NCBI GenBank assembly: GCA_045546775.1
Contig: JAZQDM010000091.1
Coordinates: 1-28,763, forward strand
Direction: 5' to 3'
Length of the DNA stretch: 28,763 nt
Source: RGIG3002 sp045546775
GTDB taxonomy: Bacteria > Bacillota > Clostridia > Lachnospirales > Lachnospiraceae
Positions 22,346-28,763 of the stretch are shown here, piece after piece. Each line of letters starts with the position of its first letter. The first letter of the stretch is position 1. The notes under the pieces are model-generated. The model saw only the letters and a list, made by a program, of their open reading frames with translations, made no database searches and was not told the DNA's origin. The position numbers and the translations under genes were made by a program.

Positions 22346-22714
22346 TTATTGTTCACTTATCATTTTATCGCTAAGTTTCATAATTTCGTCCGCATACTGT
22401 TTTTTGCGGTTTGCAAGTATGCTTTTATAAATCGGATAGTTTACAACTGCCATCAAAAGACCGATTACTCCAATGACAATTCCCAAAACCATTGCACTTT
22501 CAATACCGATAACGGAGCTGATGTCCGTCATAACAAGACTCATGCCACTTCCCATAATAACAGCGCCGATGCTTCCGAATATGTATGCAAATACATTCGC
22601 CGGGCGTTTTACTTTTGCATCAAGTGCCTTCAGTTCATCCAGCTGTGTGTGTTCTTTTTCGGTGTACTGTGTGCGGATTTTTTGTACTAAAAATTCCTGA
22701 TCGTTTTTATTCAT
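22346..22714 (-). CDS. Small membrane protein (122 aa), paralogue of the 19222-19596 product
   Basis: 122 residues. A charged N-terminal helix (VQKIRTQYTEKEHTQLDELK, ALDAKV) is followed by two membrane segments (about 42-62 and 74-96) with NYPIYKSI and a charged C-terminal helix (DEIMKLSDKMI). It shares layout and several motifs with the protein at 19222-19596. The start at 22714 follows TGGAGG at 5 nt. It is first in the locus, with its own promoter carrying four tandem regulator half-sites, so it is likely the main target of the adjacent response regulator. Function unknown. Confidence 0.82.
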   Translation of the reverse strand: MNKNDQEFLVQKIRTQYTEKEHTQLDELKALDAKVKRPANVFAYIFGSIGAVIMGSGMSLVMTDISSVIGIESAMVLGIVIGVIGLLMAVVNYPIYKSILANRKKQYADEIMKLSDKMISEQ

Positions 22715-22780
22715 TTTATCCTCCATTCCAAAGCGGTTGTATTTGTCAAACTCGATTCCGCTCTCCCTTTGTTTGAACTC

Positions 22781-22832
22781 ATAATATCGCCGGAATGTTT
22801 GCAAATGTTTTGGGAAATGTTAAAGTTTTGTT
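22781..22832 (-). promoter_or_regulatory. Promoter with four tandem regulator half-sites
   Basis: A minus-strand -10 TATTAT (22786-22781) has no good -35. Upstream, plus-strand ATGTT/TTGTT half-sites start at 22795, 22805, 22817 and 22828, a period of 10-12 bp. The distal two make up the exact 20-bp repeat shared with the response-regulator promoter. This is the pattern of an activator-dependent promoter. Confidence 0.6.
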
Positions 22833-22867
22833 AAATGCAAAAATTTTTAAATTTATTCTCCGTTACA

Positions 22868-22911
22868 TAAAACAAGTGCCACAAATCCCGATTTTTCAAG
22901 ATTTGTGGCAC
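22868..22911 (-). terminator. Intrinsic terminator after the XRE gene
   Basis: A perfect 12-bp stem (22876-22887 with 22900-22911) and a 12-nt loop, followed on the minus strand by TTGTTTTAT. It starts 4 nt past the stop codon. Confidence 0.85.
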
Positions 22912-22915
22912 CATC

Positions 22916-23131
22916 CTACTTCTGTTCATTTTTTTGATATTCCAAAATATCTCCCGGTTGACAATCCAACACTTCACAAATAGCTTCCAACGTGGAAAAA
23001 CGTATCGCACTGATTTTTCCTGTTTTAATCTTTGACAAATTTACATTGGACACACCAACTTTTTCTGAAAGCTCATTTAAGCTCATTTTTCGGTCCGCCA
23101 TTACCCGGTCTAATCTCAATATAATAGCCAT
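22916..23131 (-). CDS. XRE/Cro-family regulator (YozG-like)
   Basis: 71 residues made almost entirely of one Cro/CI helix-turn-helix domain. The HTH covers about 16-37 (LNELSEKVGVSNVNLSKIKT), and the CEVLDCQPGDILEY ending is typical of the YozG group. It lies 14 nt downstream of a DUF2975 membrane protein, a conserved pairing in Firmicutes. The two palindromes around the operon promoter (23779-23852) are the natural candidates for its binding sites, giving autoregulation. The DUF2975 protein may modulate it. Confidence 0.92.
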   Translation of the reverse strand: MAIILRLDRVMADRKMSLNELSEKVGVSNVNLSKIKTGKISAIRFSTLEAICEVLDCQPGDILEYQKNEQK

Positions 23132-23145
23132 AGCCCGTCCTCCTT

Positions 23146-23754
23146 TTACAATGTCTCATCTACTTGTGTCTGTAACTCTTCTCCATAACGGAAAATATAG
23201 GATACCAAAAGTAAAATAAAAAATACAATTAAAAATGATAAATCATATGTATAATTCATTGTAACGGACTGAATTCCGGCGATTTTCTCAAGTTCCAATA
23301 AACGCAAATACTGACCTGTCACAAGCGTTTCTATAAAGTATACAACGTTAACAACAATTCCCATTACAATACTTGCATAAGCCATCTTACGAATATTTAC
23401 GCTAACTGTAGCATCAAACGGATTTCCTTCCATCATGGGGCGCAAAATTTTTCGTATCTGTCCAAGTATAAAAAGTGCTCCCACACACAACACCATTACA
23501 AGAATAAGTGCTATCCCACAATATGCTAACACTGTTTTGTAATCGAGTGCATACCCTTCTGCCAAGGTCAGCGTCATAAAGCCAATGTCAACTACATTCC
23601 TTTCGCTTATAATAGACTCTGCTCCCATAAACACTGTAGCAACTACAGCTGCTACACCTATACATGCCACAACTATTATTAGCACCTGCATGATTTTTTG
23701 CAAAACTTTGAAAAAAGTATCCAATTTTTTTGCTGTTTTCATTAATTTTTCCAT
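23146..23754 (-). CDS. DUF2975 integral membrane protein
   Basis: 202 residues with four membrane segments (about 20-45, 75-100, 120-142 and 168-190). The family hallmarks MEGNPFDATVSVNIRKMAY and FRYGEELQTQVDETL are present. DUF2975 proteins have no settled biochemical role but are regularly encoded just before a YozG-type regulator, as here. GGAGGG lies 7 nt before the ATG. It is the first gene of the two-gene operon, driven by the promoter at 23800-23828. Confidence 0.88.
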   Translation of the reverse strand: MEKLMKTAKKLDTFFKVLQKIMQVLIIVVACIGVAAVVATVFMGAESIISERNVVDIGFMTLTLAEGYALDYKTVLAYCGIALILVMVLCVGALFILGQIRKILRPMMEGNPFDATVSVNIRKMAYASIVMGIVVNVVYFIETLVTGQYLRLLELEKIAGIQSVTMNYTYDLSFLIVFFILLLVSYIFRYGEELQTQVDETL

Positions 23755-23778
23755 TCTTAAACCCTCCGCATTAATTTT

Positions 23779-23852
23779 TTAACGTTTATCGTTAAATACA
23801 ATATATCCTATCTTTTTATGCTTGTCAATGGTTTTTTAACGGAAAACATTAA
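23779..23852 (-). promoter_or_regulatory. Promoter flanked by two TTAACG-N5-CGTTAA operators
   Basis: The minus-strand promoter is TTGACA (23828-23823), 17 bp, TATATT (23805-23800). A perfect palindrome TTAACG-N5-CGTTAA lies at 23779-23795, over the start region. A near copy, TTAACG-N5-CATTAA, lies at 23836-23852 just upstream of the -35. The centres are 57 bp apart. This is likely XRE autoregulation. Confidence 0.72.
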
Positions 23853-23971
23853 ATTATTAATAATTCTTTTAAATCTGTGGTAATTTTCGCACCGTACATG
23901 CACCGCCACACCGCAACAGGTGAATTGCACGCATCTTACGCTATCTTTACTCTTTCCAAGTCACACACATA

Positions 23972-24009
23972 GAAGCCCCTTGGAAATACTACCATTTCCA
24001 AGGGGCTTC
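23972..24009. other. Strong hairpin between the iron operon and the DUF2975 operon
   Basis: A perfect 15-bp stem (23972-23986 with 23995-24009) and 8-nt loop. No T tract follows on either strand, so it is not a classic terminator. It lies 100 nt past the stop of the binding-protein gene and could protect that mRNA 3' end. The rest of 23853-24110 holds only a doubtful 21-codon frame. Confidence 0.6.
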
Positions 24010-24110
24010 CCTATCCCATTATTCATTCGGCATAATTTTAGGAATTACTAATTATGAGAATAAAATCTCATCCGCACTTTTTTATATAAAATACCTTCTT
24101 TTTAATAAAA

Positions 24111-25148
24111 TTATTTCAACAAACCTGCTTCCAAGTCCTGCAGCATAATATCAAGTGCCTGAATTCCGCCTTCTGCTGTGTACCAAACATTTGGATGTGC
24201 AAGGTATACGATGTTGCCGTTTTTGTAAGCCTCTGTTCCCATAACAAGTTCATTTTCCATAATTTCCTGTGCAAGCTGTACACCTTCTGTCTGGATAGCC
24301 GCATCTCTGTCCATTACAAAAATATAATCCGGAGCTTTTTCTACAATATACTCAAAAGATGCTTCATTTCCGTGTGTGGAAGTGTCAATATTTGCTTCTA
24401 CACCAACGTTTTCGTAACCGATTTCCAATCCGATAATGGAGCAACGTCCATCGTTCCCTAATACGTTAAAGCTTCCCCCTGTGCACATACCAACAATTGC
24501 CGTTTTTCCGTTTGCAACTTCCGCAAGTGCTGCAATTCTGTCTGCATAACCTGCCATCATTTCATCAATTTTTTCTTCCATTCCGAAAAGAGACGCAATC
24601 GTTTTTGCATTTGTTTCTGTTAATGTAGAAACGTTTTCATAATCGTTCGGAAGATAAACTACCGGTGCAATTTCGCTCAACGCATCATAAGAACTACTTA
24701 ATCTTCCCCCGATGAAAATAACGTCCGGTTCACACGCCATAACCGCTTCCAAATCCGCAGTCTTGATTGTTCCGAGATTTGCGATAGTATCACTCGGCGC
24801 ATAATCAGCCAAATACTCAATGGAAGTTGTAGCACTACCTACTACGCGTTCTCCCAACCCGAGTGCGTCAATAATATCAAGCGAAGCCATATCCAAAATT
24901 GCGATACGCTGCGGATCGTAAGGAATCGTTACCTGAACTTCTTCTTTGTTACCGTTTAAACCTGTAATAGTAATTGTTTCCGGCTTTTCGGCTTCTGTTG
25001 TTGCTTCTTCTGTTATTGTTTCCTCTGTTGTTGCCTCCTCAGTTGTCTGAGCCACTGTGCTTTCCGTACTTGTTTCTTTTTTGCTACCACATCCAACCAT
25101 GCTTACTGCCATAGTTGCGATAAGTAACATTGCTGCTAATTTTTTCAT
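24111..25148 (-). CDS. Iron-siderophore ABC substrate-binding lipoprotein (YclQ/CeuE/FatB-like)
   Basis: 345 residues. A lipoprotein signal peptide ends in SMVGC with lipidated Cys20, followed by an acidic Thr/Glu-rich tether (about 23-55) and a two-lobed class III binding fold. The opening of lobe 1 (VTIPYDPQRIAILDMASLDI) and LGLGERVVGS, TADLEAVMACEPDVIFIGG and PDYIFVMDRD are characteristic of the YclQ/FatB/CeuE branch that captures Fe(III)-catechol or carboxylate siderophores. It acts on the outer face of the membrane. GGAG is 9 nt before the ATG. It is the last gene of the importer operon. Confidence 0.93.
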   Translation of the reverse strand: MKKLAAMLLIATMAVSMVGCGSKKETSTESTVAQTTEEATTEETITEEATTEAEKPETITITGLNGNKEEVQVTIPYDPQRIAILDMASLDIIDALGLGERVVGSATTSIEYLADYAPSDTIANLGTIKTADLEAVMACEPDVIFIGGRLSSSYDALSEIAPVVYLPNDYENVSTLTETNAKTIASLFGMEEKIDEMMAGYADRIAALAEVANGKTAIVGMCTGGSFNVLGNDGRCSIIGLEIGYENVGVEANIDTSTHGNEASFEYIVEKAPDYIFVMDRDAAIQTEGVQLAQEIMENELVMGTEAYKNGNIVYLAHPNVWYTAEGGIQALDIMLQDLEAGLLK

Positions 25149-25178
25149 AACTTATGTCTCCTTTTTTTAAGTAATTTA

Positions 25179-25931
25179 TTAATAATAAATAGAAAGTGGT
25201 TTTCCATTTATTTTCATAATTTCAAAATCTACATTGTAGATTTGTCCAAGCGTTTCCTTCGTCATTACTTCTTTGACTGTGCCGTATTTTGCAATTTTTC
25301 CGTCTACAAAAGCACATATGTAATCCGAATAAAACGCTGCATAGTTAATCTCATGCAAAACAAGAATTACTGTCTTGCCAAGTTCATCGCATAATTTTCG
25401 GGCAATTTTCATCATATTGGACGCGTGATAAATATCAAGATTGTTTGTCGGCTCATCCAGTAAAACGTACTCTGTATCCTGTGCGATTACCATGGCAATG
25501 TATGCTCTTTGCCTCTGCCCTCCGGAGAGTTCGTCGATAAATTGGTCTTCAAACTCTTCAAGCTCCATATAAGCAATCGCTTTGTCAATCATTTCGTTGT
25601 CTTCCCGCGTCAAATGACTGCCCGAATAAGGAAAACGCCCAAATGATACAAGTTCGCGTACAGTAAGCTTCATCTGCACGTTGTTGTGTTGCGTCAAAAT
25701 GGCAAGTCTCTTTGCCAATTCCTTACTTTTCCACTTTGCCAGATCTTTCTCTTCAAAATGAATTACACCATCGTCCTTTGCAATCAACCGGGATATCATT
25801 CCCATTACTGTAGATTTCCCGGCACCATTCGGACCAATCAATGAGGTAACTTTTCCTTTGTGAATTTTAAAGCTGACAGAATCCACTACTGTTTTTCCGT
25901 CATATTTTTTTACAAGTCTTTTTATATGCAT
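25179..25931 (-). CDS. Iron-siderophore ABC transporter ATP-binding protein (YclP-like)
   Basis: 250 residues. Walker A GPNGAGKST is at 33-41, the Q-loop in ILTQHNN, the signature LSGGQ at 135-139, Walker B YVLLDE at 155-160, the D-loop NNLD, and the switch His in VLHEINYA. Total length and IHFEEKDLAKWKSKELAKRL match the FecE/FhuC/YclP type. It powers uptake through the two permeases upstream. It starts 6 nt after the second permease gene and lies 30 nt before the binding-protein gene. Confidence 0.95.
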   Translation of the reverse strand: MHIKRLVKKYDGKTVVDSVSFKIHKGKVTSLIGPNGAGKSTVMGMISRLIAKDDGVIHFEEKDLAKWKSKELAKRLAILTQHNNVQMKLTVRELVSFGRFPYSGSHLTREDNEMIDKAIAYMELEEFEDQFIDELSGGQRQRAYIAMVIAQDTEYVLLDEPTNNLDIYHASNMMKIARKLCDELGKTVILVLHEINYAAFYSDYICAFVDGKIAKYGTVKEVMTKETLGQIYNVDFEIMKINGKPLSIYY

Positions 25932-25937
25932 AAAAGA

Positions 25938-26915
25938 TTATCCTTTCTTTTTGCTGAGTAACAAATATAAAAAGTAAATTCCGCCACCCACTGTAATAAA
26001 CACGCTTACCGGAATTGCATAAGAAAAAACATGCTCCACTACAATTTGTCCGGCAACAAGTACAAGCATTCCGATAAACGATGAGCTAAGCATCAAATGC
26101 GTATGTCTGTACGTTTTCATAAGCTGACGTCCAAGGTTTGCGATAATCAAACCCAAGAAAGAAATCGGTCCTACCATGGCTGTTGCAACTGCAATACAAA
26201 CCGTTACTCCGATTAATAATTTTCGAATACACCTATCGTAATCTACACCGAGATTAATCGCCTGCTCTTTCCCAAGTGTAATCACATCAAGCAATGCCAG
26301 TTCCTTTCGCAAAATAAACGCAAGCAGCAACAAAATTGCTACAGAAAACAAAATAATTTCCGTATTGATATTGTCAAAACTTGCCACCAGCGAAACAAGC
26401 AATGTATCATACTCGTTTGGATCCATCACACGAATCATCGTAGACTGTATGCTGGAGAAAAAGGATGTTAAAACAGTTCCTATAAGCAAAACATACAACA
26501 CATTGTATTTTGTTTTCTTAAACAAATAGCCATATATAAACGCAGCCACTATCGCCATTAACACAAGGTCTACCATATAGGCAAGATTTGTGTTTGTCGC
26601 CAACATGCTGCCGGAACCAAATACAAAAAACACAATGGTATGTATGAGTGTATAAAGTGCATTCATCCCAAGCAAACACGGGGTTACGATTGTATTGTTT
26701 ATGATAGATTGAAATACAATCGACGCACCCCCGATGGCCATTGCTGCAACAAGCATTGCTGCCAATTTTGGTGTTCGTATTTTCATAGAAAATCGAAACA
26801 GCTTCTCACTGGAAAAATTCACATCCACTGTCATATACAAAATAGCTGCCACAGCAACAAGAACACCAAGAACAACTAGTTTTTGCACGTTGATTTTGTA
26901 AGCTTTTGTTCTCAT
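25938..26915 (-). CDS. Iron-siderophore ABC permease, second subunit (YclO-like, FecCD family)
   Basis: 325 residues, polytopic, FecCD/BtuC family. Recognisable parts are GGASIVFQSIINNTIVTPCLLGMNALY, LLDVITLGKEQAINLGVDY (coupling region to the ATPase) and AMVGPISFLGLIIANLGRQL near the C-terminus. It pairs with the first permease as a heterodimer. The start codon overlaps the first permease's stop by 4 nt (ATGA), so translation is coupled. Confidence 0.94.
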   Translation of the reverse strand: MRTKAYKINVQKLVVLGVLVAVAAILYMTVDVNFSSEKLFRFSMKIRTPKLAAMLVAAMAIGGASIVFQSIINNTIVTPCLLGMNALYTLIHTIVFFVFGSGSMLATNTNLAYMVDLVLMAIVAAFIYGYLFKKTKYNVLYVLLIGTVLTSFFSSIQSTMIRVMDPNEYDTLLVSLVASFDNINTEIILFSVAILLLLAFILRKELALLDVITLGKEQAINLGVDYDRCIRKLLIGVTVCIAVATAMVGPISFLGLIIANLGRQLMKTYRHTHLMLSSSFIGMLVLVAGQIVVEHVFSYAIPVSVFITVGGGIYFLYLLLSKKKG

Positions 26916-27940
26916 GCCGCTTTCCTGCCTTTCTCCCTATTTACTGTAATTCGAATGGCTTTTCTACCGTGTTTCAAACGTCGAAGCAAAATACCAATAA
27001 ACAGTACACTGCCGATAATTCCGATAATCAATTCAATCGGCAACTCGTAGGGCATAATCACAACTCTCGCAAGAATGTCACACACAAGAACAAAGAGCGC
27101 ACCGCACAATGCCGTATCAACAAGCGTTCCGCGGATTTTATCGCCTTTAACCATGGCGACAATATTAGGGATAATCAATCCCACATAAGAAATCGAGCCA
27201 ACCACTACGACAATACTTGCCGTAATTGCCGCTGCAATCGTAAGTCCCATAACAAGAATTACTTTGTAGTTTACTCCAAGATTGCTCGCAAAATCTTTTC
27301 CCATGCCTACAATGTTAAAATGGCTTGCAAAAACAAATGCCAATACAAGAAGCGGAACAACCATATACACAATTTCGTACCTTCCGCGAAGCACCATCGA
27401 AAAATGTCCAACTTCCCATGAGGAAAGTGCCTGAGTCATTTCAAAGCGGTATGCCAAAAAGCTTGTAACACCGCCAATGATATTTCCAAACATAATACCG
27501 ACAAGCGGCACCATAACCGTATCCTTGTACTGTATTCTCTGAATAAAAAATACAAAAATCCACGTTCCTAAAATTGCAAAAACAAAAGAAAAGATTGCTC
27601 TGCTCCACAAAGTGGAATTGGGCATAAACAGCAAGGCCAACAAAATACCAAACTTTGCAGACGACAATGTTGCTCCTGTCGTAGGCGAAACAAATTTATT
27701 CATGCAAAGCTGTTGCATAATCAAACCCGCTACGCTCATTCCCATTCCGGTACAAAGGATTGCTAAAACTCTCGGAAGTCTTGATACGAAAAAGAGTTGT
27801 ATTTTCTCTGCATCTCCCGAAAACAACTGTCCGACATTCATATCAATCACGCCGATAAAAAGCGATACAATCGAAAGAATCGCCAAAACGATTGCTAAAG
27901 CCACTGTGATGAACCAACTTTTTTTATAAATAGCCGACAC
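26912..27940 (-). CDS. Iron-siderophore ABC permease, first subunit (YclN-like, FecCD family)
   Basis: 342 residues from a GTG start at 27940. The frame also opens at a TTG at 27961, but AAGGAG stands 9 nt before the GTG and nothing comparable precedes the TTG. Family signatures are LAILCTGMGMSVAGLIMQQL, NKFVSPTTGATLSSAKFG, GKDFASNLGVNYK and GSISYVGLIIPNIVAMVKGD. About nine membrane helices. It is the first gene of permease-permease-ATPase-binding protein, the order of Bacillus yclNOPQ. It is expressed from the promoter at 28181-28209 through a ~235-nt leader holding three operator-like dyads. Confidence 0.93.
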   Translation of the reverse strand: MSAIYKKSWFITVALAIVLAILSIVSLFIGVIDMNVGQLFSGDAEKIQLFFVSRLPRVLAILCTGMGMSVAGLIMQQLCMNKFVSPTTGATLSSAKFGILLALLFMPNSTLWSRAIFSFVFAILGTWIFVFFIQRIQYKDTVMVPLVGIMFGNIIGGVTSFLAYRFEMTQALSSWEVGHFSMVLRGRYEIVYMVVPLLVLAFVFASHFNIVGMGKDFASNLGVNYKVILVMGLTIAAAITASIVVVVGSISYVGLIIPNIVAMVKGDKIRGTLVDTALCGALFVLVCDILARVVIMPYELPIELIIGIIGSVLFIGILLRRLKHGRKAIRITVNREKGRKAA

Positions 27941-27979
27941 GTCTTCTTTCTCCTTATTCAATATTTTCTTTACTTTTTG

Positions 27980-27995
27980 GTTAGTTTTAACTAAC
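27980..27995. promoter_or_regulatory. Operator-like dyad 3, GTTAG-N6-CTAAC
   Basis: An inverted repeat, GTTAGTT-TT-AACTAAC, about 40 nt upstream of the GTG start and deep in the leader. It has the same half-sites and spacing as the other two dyads. It could be a roadblock operator or serve a second promoter. Confidence 0.6.
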
Positions 27996-28088
27996 TCATT
28001 TCAAAAAAATATATAGTTGCTTATAACGCTACTATATAAGTACATTTCATATATTCTTTTGTATTTCTGTTTCCTTTTTGCCCTCCCG

Positions 28089-28104
28089 GTTAGATTAGGC
28101 TAAC
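28089..28104. promoter_or_regulatory. Operator-like dyad 2, DtxR-box-like
   Basis: GTTAG-ATTAGG-CTAAC. The 19 bp from 28090 (TTAGATTAGGCTAACTCTA) match the DtxR/IdeR consensus TTAGGTTAGGCTAACCTAA at 15 positions by my count. It lies in the leader of the iron importer. Confidence 0.65.
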
Positions 28105-28156
28105 TCTATGTTAAAAAAATTTAGATACTGAAAAGGCATATTGCTAGGAAGGAGGA

Positions 28157-28172
28157 GTTAGCCACCACTAAC
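28157..28172. promoter_or_regulatory. Operator-like dyad 1, overlapping the start site
   Basis: GTTAG-N6-CTAAC, 9 bp downstream of the -10 of the iron-operon promoter. It covers the expected transcription start, an ideal place for an iron-loaded repressor. Confidence 0.68.
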
Positions 28173-28180
28173 CAATTCAT

Positions 28181-28209
28181 ATAATACATGAAGACAATAT
28201 ATCCGTCAA
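28181..28209 (-). promoter_or_regulatory. Sigma-A promoter of the iron importer operon
   Basis: TTGACG (28209-28204), 17 bp, TATTAT (28186-28181) on the minus strand. The leader from here to the GTG is about 235 nt and, besides the dyads, holds no gene I can support. Confidence 0.78.
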
Positions 28210-28243
28210 GTACCTTTTTTATATTTTTTTGTATGGATTACAA

Positions 28244-28275
28244 AAGCCAAGAGTTCACTTGAAAACTCTTGGCTT
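28244..28275 (-). terminator. Intrinsic terminator after the flagellin gene
   Basis: A 12-bp stem (28244-28255 with 28264-28275) with an 8-nt loop. The U tract is short (TTTTG, partly in the stem). It lies 20 nt past the flagellin stop. Confidence 0.8.
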
Positions 28276-28295
28276 GTTTCTTACTATGTTTAGAA

Positions 28296-28763
28296 TTAAA
28301 GCAACGACAGTACTGCTTCATTTGCTGTATTTGCCTGACTAAGCACTGCCTGACCGGCCTGTCTGATAATATTGTTAATAGAGTACGCAACCATCTCCTG
28401 GGCCATATCCAAATCGCGGATGCGGCTTTCTGCCGCCTGCGTATTTTCTACTACATTATCCAAATTGCGGATTGTATGTTCCAGTCGGTTTATGTATGCA
28501 CCAATGTCGGAGCGCATCGTAGACACTGCCTGGATTGCTGTCTTGCAAGCTTTTATCGTCTCGCCTGCTTTCTCCTCATCCATAACAGAAACATTATCAA
28601 GACCAATTGCTTTTGCATGCATATCATCAATATAAACGGCAATCACATGGTCTGCTTCCGCGCCAACGAGCAAATGCAACGCACCTTGTTTTCGCTCCGT
28701 GCCGGTGTTTCCGCCAGTTCCACCTGTTCCGCCTGTTGTACCACCGGTGCCGCCGGTTCCACC
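28296..28763 (-). CDS. Flagellin, C-terminal part (runs off the window)
   Basis: 156 codons plus stop are visible; the frame stays open to the window edge, so the 5' end is outside. The conserved C-terminal D1/D0 region is clear: MRSDIGAYINRLEHTIRNLD, NVVENTQAAESRIRDLDMAQ, then the terminal helix with AGQAVLSQAN and the end AVLSLL needed for export and filament packing. Before it, GALHLLVGAEADH marks the re-entry from the variable domain. The visible variable part is a Gly-Gly-Thr repeat encoded by ~9-nt units (28701-28763). It is exported through the flagellar type III system and forms the filament. An internal TTG at 28679 is not the start. Confidence 0.93.
   Translation of the reverse strand, partial: GGTGGTGGTTGGTGGTGGNTGTERKQGALHLLVGAEADHVIAVYIDDMHAKAIGLDNVSVMDEEKAGETIKACKTAIQAVSTMRSDIGAYINRLEHTIRNLDNVVENTQAAESRIRDLDMAQEMVAYSINNIIRQAGQAVLSQANTANEAVLSLL

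Noticed and set aside
23972..24009. Intrinsic terminator of the iron operon
   Set aside because: A strong stem but no T tract on either strand; kept only as a hairpin.
28296..28679. Short flagellin-like protein starting at the TTG at 28679
   Set aside because: The frame stays open to the window edge through a Gly-Gly-Thr linker, so this is the end of a longer flagellin.

Overview
The window looks like part of the chromosome of a low-to-mid GC, flagellated anaerobic Firmicute, most likely Lachnospiraceae. The evidence is the infC-rpmI-rplT operon with a Firmicute-type attenuator, a T-box leader on thrS, DUF1540, SEC-C and DUF2975/YozG-type genes, AGGAGG ribosome sites, and the flagellin type. 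It is a chromosomal core and house-keeping region. I see no phage, plasmid, CRISPR or defence island.

Layout, left to right. 1-80: the 3' end of a tRNA (proline-like) and a bidirectional terminator. 81-4289 (minus): infC-rpmI-rplT under an attenuated leader, then pepD and an AI-2E/PerM family transporter transcribed from a promoter nested inside the rplT terminator. 4296-6637 (minus): lemA, a DUF2207-like membrane protein and a two-repeat DUF1540 protein. 6756-9883 (minus): thrS with a T-box leader, and tcdA. 9955-13158 (mostly minus): ktrB and a KtrA that lacks its C-terminal domain, a 56-residue ORF and a SEC-C protein. 13211-14079: an element-rich intergenic stretch and a small membrane protein. 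14076-15506 (minus): nagB and a HAD phosphatase. 15593-18926 (plus): response regulator, ABC ATPase, ABC permease and histidine kinase, a detoxification/immunity-type module. 19222-22832 (minus): a second two-component system with three membrane-protein genes, two of them paralogues of each other. 22868-23852 (minus): DUF2975 membrane protein and XRE regulator, with two matching palindromes around the promoter. 24111-28209 (minus): a four-gene siderophore-type iron ABC importer (YclNOPQ-like) with three GTTAG-N6-CTAAC operators. 28244-28763 (minus): the C-terminal part of a flagellin with a Gly-Gly-Thr repeat linker.

The least explained feature is a family of three dispersed elements (about 9955-10263, 13211-13460 and 18932-19210). 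Each is a 250-310 nt imperfect inverted repeat. The central core is conserved and forms three small hairpins, and base changes between copies preserve pairing. The long outer arms differ in sequence between copies, yet each left arm pairs with its own right arm. All three cores lie in the same orientation. Two copies abut gene stop codons, and one sits exactly where the C-terminal domain of KtrA should be. This looks like a structured RNA or DNA hairpin element family that I cannot name.

Several regulatory circuits can be read directly. Each two-component system has a tandem-repeat array next to its own genes, the XRE gene has a matched operator pair, and the iron importer has DtxR-like sites. 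infC probably starts at ATT and has a terminator/antiterminator pair in its leader.
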